A stretch of 64,000 bases of DNA from Saccharothrix violaceirubra. Its GTDB lineage: Bacteria > Actinomycetota > Actinomycetes > Mycobacteriales > Pseudonocardiaceae. The position numbers were made by a program, and so were the translations under genes. The stretch covers positions 6,634,001-6,698,000 of the forward strand of contig NZ_JACHJS010000001.1 in NCBI RefSeq assembly GCF_014203755.1, given 5' to 3'. This document shows, one piece after another, positions 28,363 through 36,425 of the stretch; position 1 is the first letter of the stretch; each line of letters begins with the position of its first letter. Under the pieces are notes generated by a model, which saw only the letters and a program-made list of their open reading frames with translations, was not told the DNA's origin and did not search any database.

Positions 28363-29463
28363 TCAGTCGCTGAGCCGCGCGCCCGACTCCGGGTGGAACA
28401 GGTGCGTCTCGCGGGGGTCGCGCACGGCGACCCGGACCTGCTGGCCCAGCGCCGGCGGGGTGCGGCCGTCGACGCGGACCACGAACCGCTCGGTGCCCTG
28501 GCCGACCCGCACCGCACCGTGGACGAGCGCGTCGGCGCCGAGTTCCTCGACCAGCTCGACGGTCATGTCGAAGCCGTGCTGCGAGCCGCCGACCAGCGCC
28601 AACGTCTCGGGCCGGACGCCGAAGGTGATCTCCTTCAGGCCTTCGCGACCGGCCTGGTCGAGCACGCGGCGGTCGATCGGCACGACGAGGTTGTCCAGCA
28701 GCGCGCCCTCGGCGGACAGCGGCACGGTCTTGAGGTTCATGGCCGGCGAGCCGATGAAGCCCGCGACGAACGCGTTGCCCGGCCGGTCGTACAGGTTGCG
28801 CGGCGTGTCGCACTGCTGGAGCACGCCGTCCTTGAGCACGGCGACCCGGTGGCCCATGGTCATGGCCTCGATCTGGTCGTGCGTGACGTAGATCATGGTC
28901 GTGCCCAGGCGCTGCTGGAGGCCCGCGATGTTGGCCCGGGTCTCGACGCGCAGCTTCGCGTCCAGGTTGGACAGCGGCTCGTCCATCAGGAACACGGAGG
29001 GTTCGCGGACGATCGCGCGGCCCATGGCGACGCGCTGCCGCTGGCCGCCGGACAGGGCCTTGGGCTTGCGGTCGAGGTACTTGGTCAGGTCGAGCAGGCG
29101 GGCGGCCTCGGCCACCTTCTCCTTGATCTCGGCCTTGTTCACGCCGCGCAGCTTGAGCGCGAAGCCCATGTTCTCGGCCACGGTCATGTGCGGGTAAAGC
29201 GCGTAGGACTGGAACACCATGGCGATGTCGCGGCCCTTGGGCGGCACGTGGGTGACGTCCCGACCGCCGATGCGGATGGCGCCCTCGTCGACGTCCTCCA
29301 GGCCCGCGAGCATCCGCAGGGCGGTGGACTTGCCCGAGCCGGACGGACCCACGAGGACGAGGAACTCGCCGTCGGGAACCTCCAGCGACAGCGCGTCGAC
29401 CGCGCGGACCGGCGGGTTGCCGGAGTAGATCCGCGACGCCTTGTCGTAGGACACCTCAGCCAT
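28363..29463 (-). CDS. Multiple-sugar ABC transporter ATPase (MsiK/UgpC type)
   Basis: A 366-residue ATPase of carbohydrate uptake porter class CUT1. It has Walker A GPSGSGKST, Q-loop FQSYALYPHM, signature LSGGQRQRVAMGRA, Walker B FLMDEPLSNLDAKLR and switch His THDQ. An MalK-like C-terminal TOBE domain (about 240-366) follows, with EITFGVRPE. MsiK proteins energise several sugar transporters. It lies just after the permease genes but has its own 115-bp leader, with a GntR-type operator and a LacI-type operator, so it may be expressed separately. GAGAGGTG precedes the ATG. Confidence 0.92.
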   Translation of the reverse strand: MAEVSYDKASRIYSGNPPVRAVDALSLEVPDGEFLVLVGPSGSGKSTALRMLAGLEDVDEGAIRIGGRDVTHVPPKGRDIAMVFQSYALYPHMTVAENMGFALKLRGVNKAEIKEKVAEAARLLDLTKYLDRKPKALSGGQRQRVAMGRAIVREPSVFLMDEPLSNLDAKLRVETRANIAGLQQRLGTTMIYVTHDQIEAMTMGHRVAVLKDGVLQQCDTPRNLYDRPGNAFVAGFIGSPAMNLKTVPLSAEGALLDNLVVPIDRRVLDQAGREGLKEITFGVRPETLALVGGSQHGFDMTVELVEELGADALVHGAVRVGQGTERFVVRVDGRTPPALGQQVRVAVRDPRETHLFHPESGARLSD

Positions 29464-29509
29464 GCGACACACCTCTCGACCACCAGTGCTTTGTCGCAAC
29501 ACTAGGGAT

Positions 29510-29523
29510 CGCAAGCGCTTACG
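29510..29523. promoter_or_regulatory. LacI-type operator upstream of the sugar-transporter ATPase gene
   Basis: CGCAAGCGCTTACG contains a perfect AAGCGCTT core. It shares the form CGCAAG-NN-CTT-N-CG with the site at 32580-32593 upstream of the solute-binding protein gene, suggesting one LacI-family regulator controls both. Confidence 0.6.
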
Positions 29524-29536
29524 GGAACGACACAAT

Positions 29537-29548
29537 TGGTCCAGTCCA
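29537..29548. promoter_or_regulatory. GntR/DasR-type operator upstream of the sugar-transporter ATPase gene
   Basis: TGGTCCAGTCCA differs by one base from the palindrome at 17744-17755. It is about 75 bp upstream of the ATPase start codon. Confidence 0.5.
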
Positions 29549-29577
29549 CCGAATTTTTCGTTGGATTGTTGAACAAC

Positions 29578-30408
29578 TCACCCCTTCACCGCCCCGGACG
29601 ACAACCCGGTGACCAGGTACCGCTGCACCGGGTAGAACAGCGCCACGGCGGGCAACGCCACCAGGACCGACGCCGCCGCCAGGTGCCCCCACTCGGTCCG
29701 GTTCTGCTGCACGAACACCTGCAACCCCACGGCCAGCGTCTTCGACTCGTCCGACGCCGACAGCAGCGCCGACGCGAACGCCACCTCGCCCCACGCGGTC
29801 AGGAACGCGTAGAACCCGGTCACCGCCAGCCCCGGCCGCGACAGCGGCACGATCAGCCGCCAGAACACGCCGAACGGCGACAGCCCGTCCACCCGCCCGG
29901 CCTCGTCGATCTCCGCGGGCACGGTGTCGAAGTAGCCCTTGAGCATGTACGTGCAGAACGGCACCGCGGTCGTGCAGTAGACCAGCACCAGCCCGAAGGA
30001 CGAGCCCTGCAACCCCAGCGCCAGCAGCACGTTGTACAGCGGCACGATCAGCACCGCGAACGGGAACATCTGCACCAGCAGGAACGACCGCAGCAGCACC
30101 CGCCGCCCGGCGAACCGGAACCGCGACGCCGCGTACGCCGCCGTGGCCGACAGGAACACCGCGAGCACCGTCGTGGCCAGCGCGATCGACACCGAGTTGG
30201 CGGTCCAGGCCAGGAAGTCGCCCTTCTCCCCGGACAGCACCCGCACATAGTTGTCCACAGTGGACTCGTCGAGCAGGCGGGACGACACGGCCCGCGCGTC
30301 CGGCTTGAACGACGTCACCAGCACCCAGAACACCGGGAACACCGCCACCGCCGACGCGCACACCAACGCCGCGTGCAGCCCCACCGACGCCAACGGCGAC
30401 CGCTTCAC
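29578..30408 (-). CDS. Carbohydrate ABC transporter permease, second subunit (MalG type)
   Basis: A 276-residue inner-membrane permease with six transmembrane helices and the EAA loop AEIDEAGRVDGLSPFGVFWRL, which docks the ATPase. Family is CUT1 MalG/LacG. It is the last gene of the operon solute-binding protein, permease 1, permease 2. The GTG start overlaps the preceding stop in GTGA. The codon run for Ser-Thr-Val-Asp near residue 50 forms the palindrome at 30254-30264. The sugar is not known. Confidence 0.92.
   Translation of the reverse strand: MKRSPLASVGLHAALVCASAVAVFPVFWVLVTSFKPDARAVSSRLLDESTVDNYVRVLSGEKGDFLAWTANSVSIALATTVLAVFLSATAAYAASRFRFAGRRVLLRSFLLVQMFPFAVLIVPLYNVLLALGLQGSSFGLVLVYCTTAVPFCTYMLKGYFDTVPAEIDEAGRVDGLSPFGVFWRLIVPLSRPGLAVTGFYAFLTAWGEVAFASALLSASDESKTLAVGLQVFVQQNRTEWGHLAAASVLVALPAVALFYPVQRYLVTGLSSGAVKG
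30254..30264. repeat. TCCANNNTGGA palindrome inside the permease gene
   Basis: On the coding strand it reads TCC ACT GTG GA(C), Ser-Thr-Val-Asp. The middle codon ends in T, unusual here. Confidence 0.7.
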
Positions 30409-31316
30409 GCCGCCTCCTCCCGCAACGCCCGCCGGTAGGCCGCCGCGAACACCAGCAGCACCGACAGGATCAGCACGCCGTAGGTCGACGCCACCGCGTA
30501 GTCCCGCGACGCCGCCGAGAAGAACCGCTCGAACGCGTAGGTCACCAGCAGCCGCGTGTTCGGGTTGGCCCCGGTGATCAGGTACACGACGGCGAACATG
30601 TTGAACGTCCAGATCACGCCGAGCAGCACCACGGTCCCCGACACCGCGCGCAGGCCCGGCAGCGTCACGTGCCGGAACCGCTGCCACGGCGACGCGCCGT
30701 CCACCTCGGCCGCCTCGTACAGCGTCGTCGGGATCGACTGGAGCCCGCCCAGCAGCGCGACCATCATGAACGGCGTCCCCAGCCACACGTTCACGACCAT
30801 GACCGCGACCAGCGCCCAGTCCGACTGCCCCAGCCACACCGGGTCGGGCAGGCCGAGCGCCCGCAGCACCTGGTTCACGATCCCGTACCGGGCGTTGAGC
30901 AGGTGGCGCCACGCGAACGCGGACACGAACGCCGGCACCGCCCACGGCAGGATCAGCAGCGCCCGGTACACGGCCCGCCCGCGCACCTGGCGGTTGAGCA
31001 GCAGGGCCAAGCCGAGGCCCAGGGCGTAGTGGCAGAGGACGCACCCGAACGTCCACACCATCGTGCGGCCCAGCGTCCCCCAGAACGCCCCGTAGCCCGG
31101 ATCTCCGGACAGGATGCCCGCGTAGTTGCGCAGGCCCACCCACTCGTAGGTCGCGGGCCGGCCGAGCACCGGGTTGGCGATGGTGCCCTCGTCGACGTCG
31201 GTGAACGTGAAGAGGACGCCTTGCCCCAACGGGAACAGCACCAGCACGGCCACGACCAGCACGACCGGCAACACCATCGCGTACGCGTACCAGTGCCGGG
31301 ACAGGAAGGCGCGCAC
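30405..31316 (-). CDS. Carbohydrate ABC transporter permease, first subunit (MalF type)
   Basis: A 303-residue permease with six predicted transmembrane helices and the EAA loop TLYEAAEVDGASPWQRFRHVTLPGL. It pairs with the MalG-type subunit to carry sugar delivered by the lipoprotein encoded just upstream. The start is uncertain: GTG at 31316 lies five bases after the upstream stop and begins right before the first hydrophobic helix (WYAYAMVLPVVLVVAVLVLF); no strong ribosome-binding site is seen, so coupling to upstream translation is likely. Confidence 0.88.
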   Translation of the reverse strand: MRAFLSRHWYAYAMVLPVVLVVAVLVLFPLGQGVLFTFTDVDEGTIANPVLGRPATYEWVGLRNYAGILSGDPGYGAFWGTLGRTMVWTFGCVLCHYALGLGLALLLNRQVRGRAVYRALLILPWAVPAFVSAFAWRHLLNARYGIVNQVLRALGLPDPVWLGQSDWALVAVMVVNVWLGTPFMMVALLGGLQSIPTTLYEAAEVDGASPWQRFRHVTLPGLRAVSGTVVLLGVIWTFNMFAVVYLITGANPNTRLLVTYAFERFFSAASRDYAVASTYGVLILSVLLVFAAAYRRALREEAA

Positions 31317-31321
31317 GCCGG

Positions 31322-32539
31322 TCAGCCGATCGAGTAGGACGGCACGACCTGGTCCCGATACGCCCCGGCCACCTCGTCGAGCGCGGCCTTGGCGCCCTTG
31401 CGCCCGGCGAGGAAGTCCGCGTACGCGGTCTTCAACGGGTCGAAGAGCTGCCCGCCCTCGGGTATCCACGGCCGCGGGTGCGCGGCGTCGACCACCGGGC
31501 GGAACGCCGCCACGACCGGGTTGGACTTCACGTCGGGGTGCTCGTAGGCGGACTTGCGGGTGGGCAGCAGGCCGAGTTCGCGGGAGACGCGGACCTGGTT
31601 GTCCAGGCTGCTCATGCAGGTCACGAACCGACGCGCGGTGTCGACCGACTTCCCACCCTGCCGGACCACGTAGTCGTGCCCGCCGACCGGTGCCGAGCCG
31701 CGCCCCTCGCGTTCGCCTGGCACGGGTGCGATGCCGAGGTTCGCGGCATCGGCGAACGCGGGGCCGCGCAGGTAGTCGGCGACCGACCACGGCCCGTTGA
31801 CGACCATGGCGACCTCGCCGGCGGAGAACGCGGCCTGCATGCCGGCGTAGGAGTTGCCGGGGTCGAGCGCGGTGGTGGCGGCCCGCCCGTCGAGCAGGCC
31901 CTTGGCGCTCTCCAGGGCGCGGACGTTCTCCGGCGAGTTCACGACGATCTTCTTCCTGGGCGCGTCCACGAGGTCGCCGCCCGCGCCGTAGATGAACGGG
32001 AGCGCGTAGTAGGCGTCGTTGTTGAGGAAGAACGCCTTGGTGCCGCCCAGTTTTCCGGCGACGGCCTTCAGCTCGTCCCACGTGCGCGGCGGCGTGACGC
32101 CCGCGTCGGCGAGCAGCTTGCGGTTGTAGAACAGCGCCAGCGAGTCGGTCACCTGGGGCACGCCGTAGGTCCGGCCGCCGTAGCGGGTCGAGCCGACCGG
32201 GGTGTCGAGGAAGTCGGCCGTGTCGGTGCCGCCGAGTTCGACCAGGTAGCCCAGTTCGGCGAGCTGGGCCACCCACGCCACCTCGGCGCGCAGCACGTCC
32301 GGTCCGCGCCCGCCCTGCGCGGCGGTCTTGAAGTTGTTCGACGCCGCGTCGAACGCGACCGTCTCGACCTTCACCCGGTAGCCGCCGGCGGTGGCGCACT
32401 CCTGCGCGATCCGGGCGAACACCGGGCTCTCGTGGGGACCGCTGGTGTCCCAGTAGACGATCTCCCCGGGATCGTCGGCCGGACCACCGCACCCGCCGAG
32501 TGCCAGAAGCACCATGAGCAGACCGATCGAACGTCGCAT
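31322..32539 (-). CDS. Carbohydrate ABC transporter solute-binding lipoprotein
   Basis: A 405-residue extracellular binding protein (SBP family 1). A short signal ends in the lipobox LALGGC. The body shows typical signatures: ENVRALESAKGLLDG, FSAGEVAMVVNGPWSV, LGIAPVPGE and RFVTCMSSLDNQ. It gives substrate specificity to the transporter, but the sugar cannot be read from sequence; oligosaccharides such as maltose, chitobiose or trehalose are typical. ATG at 32539 is preceded by GGGAAGGCGAAGG. A LacI-type operator lies 41 bp upstream and a LacI gene is divergent, implying local repression relieved by the sugar. Confidence 0.92.
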   Translation of the reverse strand: MRRSIGLLMVLLALGGCGGPADDPGEIVYWDTSGPHESPVFARIAQECATAGGYRVKVETVAFDAASNNFKTAAQGGRGPDVLRAEVAWVAQLAELGYLVELGGTDTADFLDTPVGSTRYGGRTYGVPQVTDSLALFYNRKLLADAGVTPPRTWDELKAVAGKLGGTKAFFLNNDAYYALPFIYGAGGDLVDAPRKKIVVNSPENVRALESAKGLLDGRAATTALDPGNSYAGMQAAFSAGEVAMVVNGPWSVADYLRGPAFADAANLGIAPVPGEREGRGSAPVGGHDYVVRQGGKSVDTARRFVTCMSSLDNQVRVSRELGLLPTRKSAYEHPDVKSNPVVAAFRPVVDAAHPRPWIPEGGQLFDPLKTAYADFLAGRKGAKAALDEVAGAYRDQVVPSYSIG

Positions 32540-32579
32540 CGCCTTCGCCTTCCCGACCTGTCCGCCCGGCGGGCGGGTT

Positions 32580-32593
32580 CGCAAGAACTTGCG
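32580..32593. promoter_or_regulatory. LacI-type operator upstream of the sugar-transporter operon
   Basis: CGCAAGAACTTGCG is a perfect inverted repeat with 6-bp arms, extended by GGTTC on one side and GAACC on the other. It lies in the divergent gap between the binding-protein gene and a LacI regulator gene. A weaker relative, CGCAACTTTTGCCG, is at 32701-32714. Confidence 0.7.
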
Positions 32594-32731
32594 GGAACCG
32601 CCTGGCGAACCTAAACCTCAGAACGCGGTCGGGTCAAGGTCGCGGCACCGATCAGGCCCGTAACGGAGCAGTGCGTTCGAGCGAAACGGCGAGGAGGTGC
32701 CGCAACTTTTGCCGTTCGACGAGGGGGCGTG

Positions 32732-33775
32732 ATGCCTGGTCTGTCCGAGATCGCCCGCGCGGCGGGCGTGAGCATCTCGACGGTCAGCCGGGTGCTGAAC
32801 CGGCGCGCGGGCGTGAACGAGGAGACCCGGCAGCGGGTGCTCGCCGTGCTGTCCGAGATGCCTTACACGCCAAGGGGTATCGGCGCGCTGCAACGCACGG
32901 GCGTGATCGGCCTGCTGGTGCCGGAGCTGTCGAACCCGGTGTTCCCCGCGTTCGCCGAGGCGTTGGAAGTGCGCGCGGCCCGGCTGGGCTACTCGTCGCT
33001 GCTGTGCAACACGCGTCCGACGGGCAGTGCCGCGATGGGCGAGGAGGAGTACGTCCGGATGCTGCTCGCCCGCGGCGTCGAGGGCATGGTGTTCGTGTCG
33101 CCGGAGATCACCAACACCGAGGTGCCGCTGGGCCAGGCGCCGCGGCCGAGCTATTACGCCAAGCTGCTCGCGGACGGCGTGCACATGGTGTTCGTCAACG
33201 GCGCCACGCCGGCGTTGGACGTGCCGGACGTGACCGTGGACGAGCAGCACGCGGGCTACGCGGCGACCCGGCACCTGATCGACGCGGGACACCGGCGGAT
33301 CGGGTTCGTGTCGGGTCCGGCGCGGTCGTTGCCGTCACGGCTCAAGCGCGCGGGCTGGTCGGCGGCGTTGGAGGAGGCCGGGCTCCCCGCCGATTCGGCG
33401 TTCGTGGCGCACGCGGCGTACGACCCGGAGGGCGGCGCGGTGGCAGTGGGGACGCTGCTGGACACGATCGCGCCCACGGCGGTGATCTGCTCGTCGGACT
33501 ACATGGCGATCGGCGTGCTGCGCGAGGTGCACCGGCGCGGGCTGTCGGTGCCCGACGACCTTTCGGTGGTGGGGTTCGACGACATCCGGCTGGCCGCTTA
33601 CTGCTCGCCGCCGCTCACGACGTTGGCCCAACCGATCGAGGAGATGGCGGCGGCGGCCGTCGACGAGTTGGTGCAGCGGCTGGACCCCGACCGTCGCCGT
33701 CGGCAGTCGGGCAATTACACCCGGGTGTTCCGACCGCGCCTCGTGGTCAGGCAATCGTCCGGACCACCACGCTGA
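32732..33775 (+). CDS. LacI-family repressor, divergent from the sugar transporter operon
   Basis: A 347-residue regulator. An N-terminal LacI helix-turn-helix (LSEIARAAGVSISTVSRVLNRRAGVNEETR) and hinge are followed by a periplasmic-binding-protein-like sensor domain (TGVIGLLVPELSNPVF to VVGFDDIRLA). The divergent binding protein and permease genes, with CGCAAG-NN-CTT-N-CG operators, make it the likely repressor of that transporter and of the ATPase gene. Translation could start at GTG 32729, but ATG 32732 has better spacing from GAGGGGG. Confidence 0.92.
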   Translation: MPGLSEIARAAGVSISTVSRVLNRRAGVNEETRQRVLAVLSEMPYTPRGIGALQRTGVIGLLVPELSNPVFPAFAEALEVRAARLGYSSLLCNTRPTGSAAMGEEEYVRMLLARGVEGMVFVSPEITNTEVPLGQAPRPSYYAKLLADGVHMVFVNGATPALDVPDVTVDEQHAGYAATRHLIDAGHRRIGFVSGPARSLPSRLKRAGWSAALEEAGLPADSAFVAHAAYDPEGGAVAVGTLLDTIAPTAVICSSDYMAIGVLREVHRRGLSVPDDLSVVGFDDIRLAAYCSPPLTTLAQPIEEMAAAAVDELVQRLDPDRRRRQSGNYTRVFRPRLVVRQSSGPPR

Positions 33776-33781
33776 GCCAAA

Positions 33782-33807
33782 TTGGTCTGGACCAAAGGTC
33801 CAGACCT
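33782..33807. promoter_or_regulatory. Two adjacent GntR/DasR-type operators
   Basis: TTGGTCTGGACCAA (33782-33795, perfect 6-bp arms) is followed at once by AGGTCCAGACCT (33796-33807, perfect 5-bp arms). Both share the GGTC-NN-GACC core seen at 17744. They lie between two LacI genes, upstream of the second. Confidence 0.65.
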
Positions 33808-33872
33808 ATACGGGTGCTGATCTGCGGATACGATGTTTCCGAGGGACGGAAATCACCTCTACTTCAGTAATT

Positions 33873-33891
33873 GGTTCTGAACCGTTACGGT
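33873..33891. promoter_or_regulatory. Overlapping palindromes at the start of the second LacI gene
   Basis: GGTTCTGAACC (33873-33883) overlaps ACCGTTACGGT (33881-33891). The second has the form of a LacI operator. They are 7-25 bp upstream of the ATG and probably serve autoregulation. Confidence 0.5.
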
Positions 33892-33897
33892 CACTTC

Positions 33898-35001
33898 ATG
33901 GCGCGGTCGATGCATGTGCGACGCCCGGCGACGCTTGCCTCGCTGGCAGCGGAGCTTGGTGTTTCCCGGACAACGGTGTCCAACGCCTATAACCGTCCAG
34001 ACCAGCTCTCACCGGAGCTGCGACGCCGGGTGTTGGAGACAGCCAGACGACTCGGGTACCCGGGGCCTGACCCCGTGGCCCGTTCCTTGCGTACCCGAAA
34101 AGCCGGAGCGGTGGGCCTGCTGCTCACCGAGAACCTGTCCTACGCGTTCCGCGATCCGGCGGCGATCGGGTTCCTGGAGGGCCTCGCACTCGCGTGCGAG
34201 GACGCCGGCCAGGGCCTGCTGCTGGTGCCCGCGAGTCCCGAGCGCGAGGACGTCGCGTCGGTGCACCGCGCGGGCGTGGACGGGTTCGTCGTGTACTCGG
34301 TTCCCGACGACGACCCGCACCTCGCGGCCGTCCTCGAACGCCCGGTGCCGACTGTCGTGTGCGACCAGCCCGACCTGGGCAACGTCGACCGCGTCGGCAT
34401 CGACGACCAGGCGGCGATGACCGAACTGGCCCGGCACCTGATCTCGTTGGGGCACCGGCGGATCGGCGTCGTGTGCATGCGCCTGGCCCGCGATCGCAAC
34501 GACGGCCTGGTGACCCTCGACCGGCAGCGCTCGGCGCACTTCCACGTGCAGCGCAACCGGATCTCGGGGCTGGAGCAGGCTTTCGCCGAGGTCGGCGTCG
34601 ACTGGTCCACGGTGCCGGTCGCCGAGCGGTTCGACCACACCACGGCCTCCGGCGCGTCGGCCGCGGCCCAGGTCCTGGAGCGCGACCCGCAGATCACGGC
34701 GTTGATCTGCACGTCGGACATCCTGGCACTGGGCGCGCTCGGCGAGGCGCAACGGCGTGGTCTGCGCGTACCGCAGGACCTGACGATCACCGGGTTCGAC
34801 GGCATCCGCGAGGCCGAGCAGGCGGGCCTGACCACGGTGCGCCAGCCGGTGCTGGAAAAGGGGCGCGCGGCGGGCAAGCTGCTGCTGGACTCGGGCGAGC
34901 GGTCCCGGCCGCGCTCGGTCGTGCTGCCGACCGAACTGGTCGTCGGCGAGACGTCCGCCGCACCGCGAGGGGCCGCCGAGGAGCGCTGGTTCGGTCCGTG
35001 A
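33898..35001 (+). CDS. LacI-family transcriptional regulator
   Basis: A 367-residue regulator with an N-terminal helix-turn-helix (TLASLAAELGVSRTTVSNAYNRPDQLSPELR) and a LacI/GalR sensor domain (GAVGLLLTENLSYAF to ITGFDGIREAEQAGL). The recognition helix has RTTVSNAYN in place of the commoner STVSRVLN, a variant of a distinct LacI branch seen in actinomycetes. Its target genes are unknown. A TTG at 33871 would extend the frame by nine codons, but the ATG at 33898 is preferred although no Shine-Dalgarno sequence is present. Two GntR-type sites and local palindromes precede it. Confidence 0.88.
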   Translation: MARSMHVRRPATLASLAAELGVSRTTVSNAYNRPDQLSPELRRRVLETARRLGYPGPDPVARSLRTRKAGAVGLLLTENLSYAFRDPAAIGFLEGLALACEDAGQGLLLVPASPEREDVASVHRAGVDGFVVYSVPDDDPHLAAVLERPVPTVVCDQPDLGNVDRVGIDDQAAMTELARHLISLGHRRIGVVCMRLARDRNDGLVTLDRQRSAHFHVQRNRISGLEQAFAEVGVDWSTVPVAERFDHTTASGASAAAQVLERDPQITALICTSDILALGALGEAQRRGLRVPQDLTITGFDGIREAEQAGLTTVRQPVLEKGRAAGKLLLDSGERSRPRSVVLPTELVVGETSAAPRGAAEERWFGP

Positions 35002-35024
35002 GGCGCTGAACCCGACGCACGACG

Positions 35025-35053
35025 ACCCGGTGGCCCCCGCCGCGCCACCGGGT
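35025..35053 (+). terminator. Hairpin terminator after the second LacI gene
   Basis: ACCCGGTGGC (35025-35034) pairs with GCCACCGGGT (35044-35053), loop 9 bases. Its right arm is also part of the 15-bp tandem repeat that follows. Confidence 0.7.
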
Positions 35054-35089
35054 CCAATCCCACCGGGTCCAATCCCACCGGGTCCCTAC
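35045..35089. repeat. Three tandem 15-bp repeats
   Basis: CCACCGGGTCCAATC is repeated exactly at 35045-35059 and 35060-35074, with a diverged third copy at 35075-35089 that enters the stop-codon end of the minus-strand gene. Confidence 0.85.
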
Positions 35090-35775
35090 TCCAACCGGAA
35101 GACCACCGGGTCGCTCGACTTGCCCGACACCCGCGCCGTCAGCAGGTAGTCGCCCGGACCGAGCCTCGTGTGCTTGCCGCACCCCGGCTCCGACGTGCTG
35201 CCGGCCCAGCGCGCGCCGAACTCGAAGCGCTCGCCCGGCGCCAGCACGCGGGACTCCCGGCCCTCGGTGGCCAGGCAGTCGTTGCTCGACCACAGCCGCA
35301 CCTTGCCGTCGGCCGTCGAGACGACCAGTTCGCGGACCTCCCGCCCGATCTCGCGCAGGCACGGCAGCGGTCCGGTGTTGGACACCACGATCGCGAACTC
35401 CGGCTGCTCGCCCGACCGGTACGCGGGCTTGCCCACCTTCGCCGTGACACCGAGCTGGGCGTCCTCGCACACGGGCGGCGGGCCGGGCGGCAACGTCGGC
35501 GTCGGCGCGGGCGGCGGCGGGCTCGTGGCCGAGGACGACGAGGACGACGCCGCGACCGGGGTGTCGGCCGGCGAGGGCGGGTTGCTCTGCTGCGCGCCCT
35601 GCGGCACGACCGCCGGGCCCTCGCTGCCGACCATCGCGCCGACCAGCCAAGTCACGCCGACGAGCATCAGCGCGAACGCCGTGCCCGCCAGCATGCGACG
35701 CCGCCGGTAGACACCGGGCGGCAGAGGCGGTGGGTAGCCGGTCACCCGACAGACCGTAACCGGGCGATACGCCAT
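35086..35775 (-). CDS. Membrane-anchored hypothetical protein with a Pro/Ser linker
   Basis: A 229-residue protein. It has a cytoplasmic Pro/Arg-rich start (GYPPPLPPGVYRRRR), one transmembrane helix (about 29-48), a low-complexity Ser/Pro linker (about 70-100) and an extracellular beta-sandwich of about 125 residues (EFAIVVSNTGPLPC..GPGDYLLTARVSGKSSDPVVF). The last resembles domains of unknown function and BsuPI-like modules. By position it matches the M. tuberculosis membrane protein Rv3587c. ATG at 35775 is used; a GTG eleven codons in is an alternative. Function unknown. Confidence 0.75.
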   Translation of the reverse strand: MAYRPVTVCRVTGYPPPLPPGVYRRRRMLAGTAFALMLVGVTWLVGAMVGSEGPAVVPQGAQQSNPPSPADTPVAASSSSSSATSPPPPAPTPTLPPGPPPVCEDAQLGVTAKVGKPAYRSGEQPEFAIVVSNTGPLPCLREIGREVRELVVSTADGKVRLWSSNDCLATEGRESRVLAPGERFEFGARWAGSTSEPGCGKHTRLGPGDYLLTARVSGKSSDPVVFRLE

Positions 35776-35897
35776 CGTGGCTCAGCCTTCGGTAACCCAA
35801 TGTGGTGAACGTGATCCCTGTCCGATTCACTTGCCGATGTCCGGCTTCCGGGTTCCAATCGCGGGTACCCGCACGCGCGCAACCGAGGGCTGGAGTC

Positions 35898-36389
35898 ATG
35901 ACTGCGATCGACGAGCTGCTGCGTCGCAACGCCGAACTGGGCAACGCCGTACCCGGCGACCGATCGTCGCCCAAGCCCTCCATGCGGGTGGCGATCCTCA
36001 CCTGCATGGACTCCCGCATCCGGGTCTTCGAGATCTTCGGCCTGAAGCAGGGCGAGGCGCACGTGCTGCGCAACGCGGGCGGCGTCGTCACCGACGACAT
36101 GATCCGCTCGCTGGCGCTGAGCCAGCGCAAGCTCGGCACCCGCGAGGTGCTGCTGGTGCACCACACCAACTGCGGCCTCGAACTCGTCACCGAGGACGAC
36201 TTCAAGAACGAGCTGGAGCGGGACTCCGGCCTGCGGCCCCCGTGGTCGGTCGAGGCGTTCCGCGAGGTGAAGGACTCCGTGCGCGGCTCGGTCAACCGCG
36301 TGAAGCACAGCGCGTTCCTGCCGCACCGCGACCTCGTGCGCGGCTTCGTCTACGACGTGCACACCGGAGCGCTCACCGAAGTCGATTGA
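35898..36389 (+). CDS. Beta-carbonic anhydrase, Rv1284-like
   Basis: A 163-residue beta-class carbonic anhydrase interconverting CO2 and bicarbonate. Zinc ligands are C36 and D38 in CMDSR, H89 and C92 in HHTNC. Sequence and length match the M. tuberculosis Rv1284 type, though Rv3588c, a longer beta-carbonic anhydrase, occupies the matching place there. The frame opens earlier (35802) but ATG 35898 has GGGCTGGAG before it and starts the conserved domain. Confidence 0.92.
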   Translation: MTAIDELLRRNAELGNAVPGDRSSPKPSMRVAILTCMDSRIRVFEIFGLKQGEAHVLRNAGGVVTDDMIRSLALSQRKLGTREVLLVHHTNCGLELVTEDDFKNELERDSGLRPPWSVEAFREVKDSVRGSVNRVKHSAFLPHRDLVRGFVYDVHTGALTEVD

Positions 36390-36425
36390 ACCGGGGTCGA
36401 CCGACCTGGGACACTGGCACCCGCC

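Noticed and set aside
32729..33775. GTG at 32729 as start of the first LacI gene.
   Set aside because: It leaves only one base after the G-run; the ATG three bases on has better spacing. The difference is one residue.
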